From: Candidatus Nanoarchaeia archaeon
GTDB lineage: Archaea; Nanobdellota; Nanobdellia; Pacearchaeales; GW2011-AR1
Assembly: GCA_028713045.1 (NCBI GenBank)
Contig: JAQTOY010000007.1
Span: 1 to 32,536 of the forward strand
Reading direction: 5' to 3'
DNA length: 32,536 nt
Shown: piece by piece, positions 10,645 to 20,262 of the stretch
How positions within the stretch are numbered: position 1 is the stretch's first letter
How the letters are laid out: the number at the start of each line of letters is the position of its first letter
The notes under the pieces: generated by a model
The model's database searches: none
What the model saw: only the letters and a program-made list of their open reading frames with translations
What the model was told of the DNA's origin: nothing
Program-made: the position numbers and the translations under genes

Positions 10645-13491
10645 TTATAGTTGCCAGGTTAAGTATTTGGAAGGATCTGTATCAAGATATTCTTGTTTTA
10701 TTTTTTCCTTTCCAGTATACTCAACTTTCCAAATCTTTATAGGTCCTTGAATACCCTGAAAATACACAAATTCAGGTAATTTCATCCCTTGGCTGTTTAA
10801 ACTATCAACTATTAAACTAGGTTCTGAATGGGCAATCTTAAAATTTGGGAACTTTTTAAAGGGGTCGTTTAAAAGATAAACCTGTGTAAAAAATCCTCTC
10901 ATGAGTCTAGGTGAAAGGAACATTGCGGCACCAATTGGGTTTTGTCTTATTCCCTGACCCTCTTGAATTAATTGTGGGAAAACATAAGCACAGGCCTCTA
11001 TGCCTGATTTAAAATCAATAAAACTGCCTCCAACATATAAATATCTCATATTAACTTTTTGCTGTTTGCCCTGATAAATCATTATAGAATAGGGCTGAGA
11101 AAATCGAGTGTTGTTGCCGATTTTTTCCTGGGGAATTATTATTGCTCCGATTCCTGCTCTTTGTTCAGGTAAAAAGATTTCTTTTCCATCCTCCATAATA
11201 GTTAGGTCTTCATCTAATGCAACCCCTCCAATATAAACCAAAAGAGTTTGATTATTGGTTTCTTGGGTTTGTTTTTCATCCAAGAAATAAGTTCCAATCC
11301 AAGAATATCGGTCATAATTCTCATTACTACCTATGCTTGCAAAGGCACCATATTTTCCAATATCTGAAGAATCAACCAATAAGTAAGTAGTATTATGATT
11401 ATATAGGAATTCAAGAGAATCTGCTTGATTTTCACCTGTTAAAACAAGTCTTCCTGTCAAATAATTCCAATAAACAATTGCATTTCCACCATCTGTAACC
11501 GTTGCTCTATCTCCAATACTCTGTAACCAATATCCATAATCCCACCAATGTGCAAAAACCGCATCTTCAGGAGTTTCTTCTCTCACCCATTGCATTGCTT
11601 TTTGCCATTGCTGGTTGTAATAACTAGGAATAAAATTATAAGATTCAGATTTTATTTGTTGATAGAATCCAGAAGTTACATTTGGAATCCCAAAAAAAAC
11701 CGCCAAAGATAATAGTATAACAATAATAACAATACTCCAATGGAGGATTCTCATTGTTTCATCTTTGGATTTTTTTGCTTTTTCAAATGAATCAACAATT
11801 AAAAAACTTACAAAAATAGGAGCAACAGGAGCTAACACCATTATTAATCTCACAGCACCTCTTGCAGTAAATAATGTCAAAACAAATAATGAAAAGAGTA
11901 GCAAGTATTCCATTTCTATTTCCTCAAAACCGATGTTTTTCTGTTTATGATATTTAAAATAATAAAAAATAAAAAATCCAATCAATAAAAGTGCAGAACT
12001 ATAATAAAATAATTTACTTATTAGATTTTCTCCATTAAAAATACTCGAGCCAGAATACCTTGAGAAAATGATTCCTAATAAAAAGAAAAAATAAAGTCCA
12101 GTCAATATCCAAGACTCCTTTTTATTAAGCTTATTCAACATTTTCTTAAAAAGTACAATCGAGCCTATAAAAAATAACCAGAATAAAATAGGGATGTTTT
12201 TGATAAAGGGTCCAAAACTCGAACTCCATTCTTTAAAATCAGGTTGCCTATTTTCAGCAACAGTTGTACTCCATCTTCCAGTAACTGGATGGAAGATTGT
12301 TTGATGGATTACCTTTATTTTATCTGTTAGGAACGAAAAACCTCCCATCAACAACATTCCAACGATAATTGCGATTACAATGGTGATAATCAAAGACATT
12401 ATCTGTTTTGGAATTTTAGTTTCATTAAGCATTTTTAATTTTGATAAATTTGTTTTCCATATTAGCATATTAATCAAATTTGCAACTAAGACTAGGAAAG
12501 CGAGCCCAGTATCCAGAGAAGTTAGACTTCCAATTAGGGAATATTTAGTTGAGATCAATTGTGGAATAGCAACTGAAACAATAAGCCAACAACTGTAACT
12601 AGCCAATTTATTTCTATCAAATTTATTAAGTATAAATGAGATAAAGGACGACAGCGCTATTGGTATGTATGCATAACTGACTCCTCCCCAGATTAATGCC
12701 ATTAAAGCAGTTGAAATTCCTGCAAGAATTCCTAAAATAATGCCTTTATTCAATTTTTCAGATTTCCAAGCCTTCAAAAACAAATAAAATGTCAGGAACA
12801 TAAAAAAGAATGCTGCTGATTCTTTTTCAGGAATTCCTGCAACTGTCCTGGATAAAAAAACAGGGCTGACTATCATAAAAAAAGTTGATATTATAGCAAT
12901 TATATTGGCCCTTAACACACTATCTTTCTCTTTTCTAATAAAAAGTTCTCTCACAAAAAAGAAGAAGACGATTATGGTAAGAGCAAACATTATAACCGGA
13001 AAAATAACTCCTGCAAATTCAGGAGTTGTTTCTGGATAAATTGCTTTGGATATATGATAAGTCCAGTCAATCATATAAGGGAGCAACATTGTCTCTTTAG
13101 ATACATCAAAACCAAGCGGAACATTCCTCATTAAATCTATTTTGGGCAAGGAACCATTTTCAATGATATTTTTTGCATATCTCTCAAATAACCAGGGGTC
13201 TAAGTCCGGCCCAAGAGTCCAGGTATTAGTTGTTATATCCCAAAGGCCCGGCTTTCCGTTAAATGCTGTTCCGGTTAAGAAATTTATCAGAGAGGGTATG
13301 CTTCCAGTATCATGATTCGTCATAGGCAAAATTCTTATATAAATTCCCAATGCCAACGCAATGATTAAAACTACTAAAATCCAAGTCTGTTTTTCTTTCA
13401 AGAATTTTATAATATTTTTCTTTCTTTCCTCTATTGTCCTTTCAGGATTCTTTTCTACTGTATTATCTTTGTCAATTTTTTCTTCTTCCAT
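10645..13491 (-). CDS. aglB: AglB/STT3-type oligosaccharyltransferase
   Basis: 'WWDYGYWLQSIGDRATVTDGGN' catalytic signature and 'DLDPWLFERYAKNI' in the first external loop; multi-TM, 948 aa. Confidence 0.95.
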   Translation of the reverse strand: MEEEKIDKDNTVEKNPERTIEERKKNIIKFLKEKQTWILVVLIIALALGIYIRILPMTNHDTGSIPSLINFLTGTAFNGKPGLWDITTNTWTLGPDLDPWLFERYAKNIIENGSLPKIDLMRNVPLGFDVSKETMLLPYMIDWTYHISKAIYPETTPEFAGVIFPVIMFALTIIVFFFFVRELFIRKEKDSVLRANIIAIISTFFMIVSPVFLSRTVAGIPEKESAAFFFMFLTFYLFLKAWKSEKLNKGIILGILAGISTALMALIWGGVSYAYIPIALSSFISFILNKFDRNKLASYSCWLIVSVAIPQLISTKYSLIGSLTSLDTGLAFLVLVANLINMLIWKTNLSKLKMLNETKIPKQIMSLIITIVIAIIVGMLLMGGFSFLTDKIKVIHQTIFHPVTGRWSTTVAENRQPDFKEWSSSFGPFIKNIPILFWLFFIGSIVLFKKMLNKLNKKESWILTGLYFFFLLGIIFSRYSGSSIFNGENLISKLFYYSSALLLIGFFIFYYFKYHKQKNIGFEEIEMEYLLLFSLFVLTLFTARGAVRLIMVLAPVAPIFVSFLIVDSFEKAKKSKDETMRILHWSIVIIVILLSLAVFFGIPNVTSGFYQQIKSESYNFIPSYYNQQWQKAMQWVREETPEDAVFAHWWDYGYWLQSIGDRATVTDGGNAIVYWNYLTGRLVLTGENQADSLEFLYNHNTTYLLVDSSDIGKYGAFASIGSNENYDRYSWIGTYFLDEKQTQETNNQTLLVYIGGVALDEDLTIMEDGKEIFLPEQRAGIGAIIIPQEKIGNNTRFSQPYSIMIYQGKQQKVNMRYLYVGGSFIDFKSGIEACAYVFPQLIQEGQGIRQNPIGAAMFLSPRLMRGFFTQVYLLNDPFKKFPNFKIAHSEPSLIVDSLNSQGMKLPEFVYFQGIQGPIKIWKVEYTGKEKIKQEYLDTDPSKYLTWQL

Positions 13492-13531
13492 AAATAAGTC
13501 TTAAATTTAAGATTAAACTCATTATATAAAC

Positions 13532-13678
13532 CTAATCATTCAGTATGTCATTTATATCATTCAAAAGTTCTTCAGCAGATTTTTCTTTTTCCAAGCTATC
13601 TCTGCCACAATAGGGGCATTCAATCAAGATTTTGGATTCACATCTGAATTTGCAGTGTTTACATACGTATTTTACCAT
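13532..13678 (-). CDS. 48-aa zinc-ribbon protein (not in ORF track)
   Basis: Manual translation: MVKYVCKHCKFRCESKILIECPYCGRDSLEKEKSAEELLNDINDILND*. Two CxxC pairs (CKHC, CPYC), RpoP/rubredoxin-like ribbon plus acidic helix. Confidence 0.82.
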   Translation of the reverse strand: MVKYVCKHCKFRCESKILIECPYCGRDSLEKEKSAEELLNDINDILND

Positions 13679-13775
13679 TTTTTAATTATTTTTACTATAA
13701 AAATAGGGCTTATAAACATTCTCATTAAACTCTAAACATATAATCTTTAAAAAGGGTTGTTTATTTGAAATTAAA

Positions 13776-15314
13776 ATGAGAATAACCTTGATTTCAACTG
13801 CAACTTTTCCTTCTGACCAGGGGATAAGGACAATCTCTTCAGTATTAAAGAAAGCTGGACATGAAGTTAAAATCATATTCCTCGCATACTCTGAAGACTA
13901 TTCTAGATTTTATTCAGAATCTGTGTTAGATCAAGCATTTAATCTATCAAGAAATTCTGATTTAATTGGGGTAAATTCTTTTGCCTCAACAGCTCCAAGG
14001 GCAATTCAGGTAATTGATAGACTAAAACACTTAAATAAGCCCATTGTTTGGGGAGGCATTCACGCAACAATATCTCCTGAAAAATGCATAGAACATTGCG
14101 ATATTGTTTGTGTTGGAGAAGGAGAGCAGGCGATAACTGAACTCGCAAAAGCAATAGAATCCAATAAATCAATAAATAAAATAAAAAATTTATGGGTTCG
14201 AGACTCTGAAACTGGTAAGGTACTAAAAAATCCAGTAAGAGAATTAATCGATGATTTAGATTCTTTGCCTTTCGTGGACTATGATATTCAAGACCATTAC
14301 ATCTTAGATAAAGGCAGAATAATCAAATTCAGAGAGTCGGATTTAAATGGAGAAATCTTCTTCTTGACCGGCAGAGGTTGTCCTTATGGCTGTGATTATT
14401 GTAGCAACGATTTATTAAATAAATTATATGAGGGAAAGAGAAAAAAAATATTGAGATGGCATTCCCCCAGATACATAACTGATTGCATCTTAAATTTAAA
14501 AGAAAGATTTCCGAGTCTGAGTTATTTCGATATAAGGGATGATACATTTTCTTTAAGAAGCTTGAAAGATATTGAAAAATTCTGCAAGCTTTACAAAGAA
14601 AAGGTTCGTATGAGGTTCAAATGCCTGGGAGATCCAAAGACCATCTCAGATGAAAAAATCCGATTGTTAGTTGACGCTGGATGTACGGATATAATAATCG
14701 GTATACAGGGAAGCGAAAGAGTCAATAAAGAAATATACCATAGAAACCAAACTGACAAGGATGTCATTAATGCAGCAGAAATTATTAACAAATATAGAGA
14801 TAAATTGGCCGTGATGTATGATGTAATAACAACAAATCCTTATGAAACTCCAGAAGACATAATAAATCTTATAAGATTATTGCAGAAAATTCCTAAACCC
14901 TATTTTCTTTCAGTGAATAATCTCGTTTTTTTTACTTCAACGCCCCTGTATTGTAAAGCAAAAGCAGAAGGCATAATCCAGGAAGAAAAAGATTCTGCTG
15001 CTAATCTAAATTATTGGGACAGAAGCGCACACATAAGATTAAAAAAGAAAAACATGTATCTTAATTTAATATTGAATTTGATGAGGGGAGTTGCAACAGA
15101 AACAAGATATGGTTTAATGCCAAATTTTCTTCTAGATTATCTATTATCTGAGCAAAGGGTTAAAAAAAATTTAAAGAATCAGTTTCCGACAAAAATAGCA
15201 CTTTTTTTTGTTTCAATAATTGATTTAGTGCGGGAAAAAATTGCAAAACCCATCTTCAGGAGCATGCCCTTAAATTTTAAGACTTGGTATGATAAGGTTC
15301 GGTATCGAGTTTAA
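13776..15314 (+). CDS. B12-binding-domain radical SAM protein
   Basis: 'VVWGGIHATISPE...CVGEGEQAI' B12-binding fold, then 'LTGRGCPYGCDYCSN' CxxxCxxC; TATA-like tttaaaaa ~27 nt before the ATG. Confidence 0.92.
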   Translation: MRITLISTATFPSDQGIRTISSVLKKAGHEVKIIFLAYSEDYSRFYSESVLDQAFNLSRNSDLIGVNSFASTAPRAIQVIDRLKHLNKPIVWGGIHATISPEKCIEHCDIVCVGEGEQAITELAKAIESNKSINKIKNLWVRDSETGKVLKNPVRELIDDLDSLPFVDYDIQDHYILDKGRIIKFRESDLNGEIFFLTGRGCPYGCDYCSNDLLNKLYEGKRKKILRWHSPRYITDCILNLKERFPSLSYFDIRDDTFSLRSLKDIEKFCKLYKEKVRMRFKCLGDPKTISDEKIRLLVDAGCTDIIIGIQGSERVNKEIYHRNQTDKDVINAAEIINKYRDKLAVMYDVITTNPYETPEDIINLIRLLQKIPKPYFLSVNNLVFFTSTPLYCKAKAEGIIQEEKDSAANLNYWDRSAHIRLKKKNMYLNLILNLMRGVATETRYGLMPNFLLDYLLSEQRVKKNLKNQFPTKIALFFVSIIDLVREKIAKPIFRSMPLNFKTWYDKVRYRV

Positions 15315-15320
15315 ATTATT

Positions 15321-16334
15321 CTAAAAATTTCGATTCATTTTTATCATATTTCTTATGAACTCAATTGAAGCGATAATTCCCTTTTCTAAATCCATTTTGG
15401 GTTCCCATCCCAATAACCTTTTTGCTTTTGATGTATCTGCCTCTGTAAATTTGTTATTTTCCTTGGCAATCATCTCTTTTTTAATAGACATTCCTGTTTC
15501 TATGTTCTTAATGCCTTCGTACAGTTCAGATGCTTCTCTTCTTAAGGGCTTTATTCCAGTCTTAAGAATTCTTTCAATGGCTGTATATATCTCATTAACT
15601 GAATAAGTTTTTCCACTTCCAACATTAAAGGTTTCATTCTTTGCACTTTCTTTTTCAATAAGTTTTTTGTTAAGGGCAGTTACATCCCCTATAAAAATAA
15701 AATCCCGTTTTTGTTCTCCAGTTCCATAGATTATTGGGCCTTTTCCTTTGATTAACTCCCTTATAAAACTGCTCATTACCGGAGGTTTTTGCCTAGTATA
15801 ATCCTGGTTAGGCCCATAGACATTAAAAAATCTTAAAATTACAATATCCATACCATAAAGCTTTCTATAAGCTTTACAGAATAATTCTCCAGAGTATTTT
15901 TGAACACCATAAATAGAGAAAGGATTAACATCATCCTCTTCTTTAAGTGGAAATTTTTCATTATTTTCGTAAACAGCAGAACTGCTTGCAAAAATAACTC
16001 TTTTAATATTATTTAATCTTGCGGCTTCTAGAATATTTAAGGTTCCTGCAACATTAACATTTGTAGTATAAGCCGGCTGGCTTAAACAAATAGGTAAGCA
16101 AGAAATAGCTGCAAAATGGTAAACATAATCAACACCTTTCATAATCTCTAGAATTTTTTCATCACATATTGAAATATTATGGATTTCTACTCTAGACTCT
16201 CCATTGTTATCAAGATTAAGCATGGAACCATAAGAAAAATCATCAATTACAATAACTTCATGCCCCTCCTCTGCAAGTTCTTTAGCTAAATTAGAACCTA
16301 TAAAACCCGCGCCACCAGTAATCATGATTTTCAT
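15321..16334 (-). CDS. NAD-dependent epimerase/dehydratase (UDP-glucose/UDP-GlcNAc 4-epimerase-like)
   Basis: 'MKIMITGGAGFIGSNLAKEL', 'YGVQKYSGE' (YxxxK), 'RFFNVYGPNQ'. Confidence 0.93.
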   Translation of the reverse strand: MKIMITGGAGFIGSNLAKELAEEGHEVIVIDDFSYGSMLNLDNNGESRVEIHNISICDEKILEIMKGVDYVYHFAAISCLPICLSQPAYTTNVNVAGTLNILEAARLNNIKRVIFASSSAVYENNEKFPLKEEDDVNPFSIYGVQKYSGELFCKAYRKLYGMDIVILRFFNVYGPNQDYTRQKPPVMSSFIRELIKGKGPIIYGTGEQKRDFIFIGDVTALNKKLIEKESAKNETFNVGSGKTYSVNEIYTAIERILKTGIKPLRREASELYEGIKNIETGMSIKKEMIAKENNKFTEADTSKAKRLLGWEPKMDLEKGIIASIEFIRNMIKMNRNF

Positions 16335-16346
16335 TTTAAACTTTAA

Positions 16347-17321
16347 TCACTTCTCACCTATATAAATGATTTTACTTCCAAAAGATTCGAAATTAAATTC
16401 AAATTCTTTAAGTTCTTTAAGAGCATTCCTAACCTTGTCTTGTTTTTCAGGCTCAACGTAGAATAGGAAGAATCCGCCTCCACCTGCTCCGCATATCTTG
16501 CCACCTACTGCCCCAGATTCTCTTGCAAGATCGTAATATTTGTCGATGGCAGAGTTGGATAGATTACTAGCCATTCTTTTTTTATACTCCCAATTTTCAT
16601 GCAAAAGTTCCCCAAACCTTAAGAAATCTGATGAATGCAGAGCATCTTTAGCTAGGTATGCAAATTCTTTCATCTTGTGAAGAGTTTCTTTTTGAGGATC
16701 AGTATTTTTTTGTTGTTCAGTCAAAACTTCTTTTGCATCTCTAGTGACTCCGGTATAGAATAATAATAAATTTGAACTCAATTTTCTTCCAGTTTTATCA
16801 TCAATAATCAGAGGATTCATGATTACCTCGCCATTTTTTTTAAATTCTATAAGATTAAGACCTCCCACCGCACAAGCATACTGGTCTTGTTTTCCTATAG
16901 GTTCTTTTAAAACATCAATCTCAATTTCACATGCTTCTTTTGCGATTTCAGAAGAGGATTTTGAAATTCCTTTCAAAGCATAAAGGGCATTTAAAGTTCC
17001 TACTGTGAACGCACTTGACCCTCCCAGTCCAGTTCCCTTAGGAACATCTGCCAAAGCAACTATTTCCACACCTTTTGTTATACCAACATGCCTTAAGCAC
17101 TCTCGCCATATGCCATGGTTTATATCATCAATATTATCAACAGTTTCATTTTGAGAATATTTAAGCCAAATCTGGTTGTCATGCCTTTTTTTTACAATTA
17201 TATAGATGTATTTGTCTATTGAAGTGCTTATAACCGCCCCGTCATGTTTTTCCCAATAATTTTTCTGGTCGGTTCCTCCACCGCAAAAACTTATCCTTAA
17301 GGGAGTTCTTGAGATTATCAT
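16347..17321 (-). CDS. GHMP kinase, D-glycero-alpha-D-manno-heptose-7-phosphate kinase (HddA)-like
   Basis: 'MIISRTPLRISFCGGGTDQKNYW', 'PKGTGLGGSSAFTVGTLNAL', 'GGKICGAGGGGFFLFYV' are typical of HddA-like GHMP kinases. Confidence 0.9.
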   Translation of the reverse strand: MIISRTPLRISFCGGGTDQKNYWEKHDGAVISTSIDKYIYIIVKKRHDNQIWLKYSQNETVDNIDDINHGIWRECLRHVGITKGVEIVALADVPKGTGLGGSSAFTVGTLNALYALKGISKSSSEIAKEACEIEIDVLKEPIGKQDQYACAVGGLNLIEFKKNGEVIMNPLIIDDKTGRKLSSNLLLFYTGVTRDAKEVLTEQQKNTDPQKETLHKMKEFAYLAKDALHSSDFLRFGELLHENWEYKKRMASNLSNSAIDKYYDLARESGAVGGKICGAGGGGFFLFYVEPEKQDKVRNALKELKEFEFNFESFGSKIIYIGEK

Positions 17322-17425
17322 TTCAGTTATTAATTCCGTATCTTATTATTCTCTATTAAGGTTTATAAATATTCTGCATTTCAAAATAGAAAGGGTTTTA
17401 AAATGAGGAAATAGCTAATATAAAA

Positions 17426-18340
17426 ATGATATCCTTAATTGTTACTGCCTACGAGGACCCCAATTCAACAAAAGAAAGCATGAAAAAACTACTGAATCAA
17501 AAAAATTTTCATGAGAAATTTGAAATCATAGCAGCTTGTCCAGATGAACCTACAAAAGAGGTTATAATGGATTATAAAAAAAAGCATCCAAAAATAATTC
17601 GTTATGTAAAACAAGATGGCGACAGACAAAAAAATCTGTTGATGAACAAAATAATGAAAATAGCTAAAGGAGATATTATAATCTGGACTGACGGTAACAA
17701 ATTTCTTGATGAAGATGCAGTGTCTCAGATCTTAAAACCATTTGAAGATCCTAGTGTAGGAGTTGTCGGAGGCCGACCGACTGCTATGAATGACAAGAAT
17801 TCTATGATGGGATATTGGGCACACCTTCTTACAAATGCTTCAGACAAAATGAGGGAAATTAGATACAAAAAAGGGCTTCTTATAGAACATTGTGCAAATC
17901 TTTTGGCTATGAGAAAGGGAATACTGACTGAAATACCTCTTGATGTTGCAGAAGACGCTATTATATCTTATTTAATAACAGAAAAAGGATATAAAAATGT
18001 CTATGTCTCAGAAGCAAAAGTTTTTGTGATGTATCCTAGAAACTTTAAAGACTGGGTAAAACAGAAAGTTCGAAGTATTAAAGCACATGAAGCCATGAAT
18101 AAGTATATAACTAAAAAAGATATAAAAATGAAATCTTTTTCAAATGAATTATTTTATGGACTCTATCTTTCTCTGACTTATCCAAGAAATCTAAAGGAAT
18201 TATACTGGACTCTATTATTATATCCTGCAAGATTTTATATTTGGATGAAGGCCTTTTATGAAATAAGGGTAAAAAAAGATCATTATCAATCGAGCTGGTC
18301 TAGATCAGAATCCACCAAAGTATTGGATTATAAAAAATGA
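17426..18340 (+). CDS. GT2 family glycosyltransferase
   Basis: 'MISLIVTAYEDPNSTKESMKKLLNQ...GDIIIWTDGNKFLDEDAV...VGVVGGRPTAMND'; TATA-like ttttaaaa ~27 nt upstream. Confidence 0.85.
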   Translation: MISLIVTAYEDPNSTKESMKKLLNQKNFHEKFEIIAACPDEPTKEVIMDYKKKHPKIIRYVKQDGDRQKNLLMNKIMKIAKGDIIIWTDGNKFLDEDAVSQILKPFEDPSVGVVGGRPTAMNDKNSMMGYWAHLLTNASDKMREIRYKKGLLIEHCANLLAMRKGILTEIPLDVAEDAIISYLITEKGYKNVYVSEAKVFVMYPRNFKDWVKQKVRSIKAHEAMNKYITKKDIKMKSFSNELFYGLYLSLTYPRNLKELYWTLLLYPARFYIWMKAFYEIRVKKDHYQSSWSRSESTKVLDYKK

Positions 18341-19365
18341 ACCTCAAAAGAAAAATAACTTATTTTTTGAAATACATATTGTTCAGCAGGAAAAGACTGC
18401 AGAATCTTTTTTTAGTTGAACTCTCCAAAAAATTTAAACTCACAAAAGTTCGAGGATATCCTTTAACCCTAATGATAGAGCCGACAAATATCTGTAATCT
18501 AAAATGCCCATTGTGCCCTACTGGAGCCGGTTTGATAAAAAGAAAAAAGGGATTTATGAAACTTGAAGATTTCAAAAAGATTATAGATGAATCTGGAGAA
18601 TATGTTCTTCATTTGAGGTTGTGGAATTGGGGGGAGCCTTTGCTCAACAAGGATATTTTTGATATAATCTCTTATGGAAAGCAAAAAAAGGTTTTCACTA
18701 ACATAAGCACAAATAGCAGTTTTTTAGACAATGAGGTTTCAAAAAAATTAATAGAGTCCGGACTTGATGAACTTATAATCTCTCTTGATGGAGCCTCTGA
18801 AGAAACTTACAAAAAATACAGAAAAGGCGGTAATTTCAAGAAAGTATTGGACTCCATGAGATTTATTCAAGAAGAAAAAAAGAGGCTAAACAAAAAATTA
18901 CCCTATATAAAACTGCAGTTTATAATCATGAAGCATAATGAACATGAAATTAATAAAATAAAGCAATTGGCTAAGGAAATAGGCATAGAAGAACTATCGT
19001 TTAAGACTGTTGGAGTAATGGATTACTTTTCTAAAGAAGATATTTCTAAATATTTACCCGAAGATAAAAAATATTCTAGATATACTTTAGAGAATAACCA
19101 GCCAGTTTTAAAAAGAAAAATAAATAACTGGTGCGATTTCATTTGGGAGGAGATGGTGATAAATTGGGATGGAGAAGTTGTGCCCTGTTGTTTTGATATG
19201 AACAATCACCTTCTTTTAGGGAACGTATTAAAAGAGGGTGTTAAAGATATATGGAATAATGAAAAATATCAAAATTTAAGAAAAATGATTTTAGAAAATA
19301 AAAGTAACATCCCATTATGCAAAGATTGCCCTGGAACAAACAAAGAGACATTCGTTGATGCTTAA
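18337..19365 (+). CDS. radical SAM/SPASM domain protein
   Basis: 'IEPTNICNLKCPLCPTGAG' CxxxCxxC, 'WGEPLLNKD', SPASM 'CDFIWEEMVINWDGEVVPCCFD...CKDC'; overlaps the upstream GT2 by 4 nt. Confidence 0.92.
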   Translation: MNLKRKITYFLKYILFSRKRLQNLFLVELSKKFKLTKVRGYPLTLMIEPTNICNLKCPLCPTGAGLIKRKKGFMKLEDFKKIIDESGEYVLHLRLWNWGEPLLNKDIFDIISYGKQKKVFTNISTNSSFLDNEVSKKLIESGLDELIISLDGASEETYKKYRKGGNFKKVLDSMRFIQEEKKRLNKKLPYIKLQFIIMKHNEHEINKIKQLAKEIGIEELSFKTVGVMDYFSKEDISKYLPEDKKYSRYTLENNQPVLKRKINNWCDFIWEEMVINWDGEVVPCCFDMNNHLLLGNVLKEGVKDIWNNEKYQNLRKMILENKSNIPLCKDCPGTNKETFVDA

Positions 19366-19398
19366 AAATTTAAAAAATCAAAAATTAGATTATGATTT

Positions 19399-20262
19399 CT
19401 AAAACAGCACCGGAGTTATAAAAACCTCTATCAAAGCGGCTATGAACAATATTATTACTGAAGCGATTATAAGATTCAGTGAATCCTGCAATATTGTCCA
19501 GAATTTCTCAGAATGAACATCATGTTTTATTATAGCAAAACTAATTATTCCTCCAGCCAAAGCCCCTCCAAAATAAGCAGCAATTTCAGGGATTCCATGA
19601 ATCATGTATCTTGCAAGACCAATCGGAAGATTTGCTAAATCCGATTTTGAAAATATCCCTATTGCAGCACTTATGACGCTTGCATTCCAAGCCAGAATAA
19701 AAATAGCTCCTGCTCCAAATATGAGCGAGAATACTAAAGTAAATATAAGCACATAAATATTATTGGTAAAGATATTCACAAGTTTTTCTTTTGCAGTTAG
19801 AAATGCAGTTGTTTTTGAAACTTGTTTGATTCCATATTCTGAAACACATTCATCAAAATGAGAAGGTTTATTTATCATACAGAAAGTTTCAATCTGTGCA
19901 ATAAAACTTTGGTTTCCATCTGAAAAAACAATATACCAAAAAGAAAAAGCAACTATAAAACCCATAAAAAGGAACATCAGGTAAAGTAGGGCTTTTGAGT
20001 GCGATTTCATCAATTTTAAAAGTCCTCTCTTTTCCTTCAAATCTTTTTCCTCTTCATTTTTAAATGCAAAATAAACAAAAGGTATAGTGAACATTACACA
20101 AAAAGTTACAACCAGGATTCCACTATATTTTGAAAGAACTGGATCTCCGGAGAATATCCATTTGACCAATAAGAGAGAAAGGGTTGCATAAAACGCTCCG
20201 ATAAAAAACATTTCCCATGGATTTCTTTCAGCTTTCTGAGGGTTAATAAGCATTTCTAGCAT
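19399..20262 (-). CDS. SpoIIM-like (stage II sporulation protein M / DUF95) integral membrane protein
   Basis: 'MLEMLINPQKAERNPWEMFFIGAFYATLSLLLV...IGIFSKSDLANLPIGLARYMIHGIPEIAAYFGGALAGGIIS' matches archaeal SpoIIM family proteins. Confidence 0.85.
   Translation of the reverse strand: MLEMLINPQKAERNPWEMFFIGAFYATLSLLLVKWIFSGDPVLSKYSGILVVTFCVMFTIPFVYFAFKNEEEKDLKEKRGLLKLMKSHSKALLYLMFLFMGFIVAFSFWYIVFSDGNQSFIAQIETFCMINKPSHFDECVSEYGIKQVSKTTAFLTAKEKLVNIFTNNIYVLIFTLVFSLIFGAGAIFILAWNASVISAAIGIFSKSDLANLPIGLARYMIHGIPEIAAYFGGALAGGIISFAIIKHDVHSEKFWTILQDSLNLIIASVIILFIAALIEVFITPVLF

Noticed and set aside
13682-13876. 64-aa minus-strand ORF overlapping the start of the B12 radical-SAM gene
   Set aside because: Antisense to the conserved N-terminus and spans the divergent promoter region; no features.
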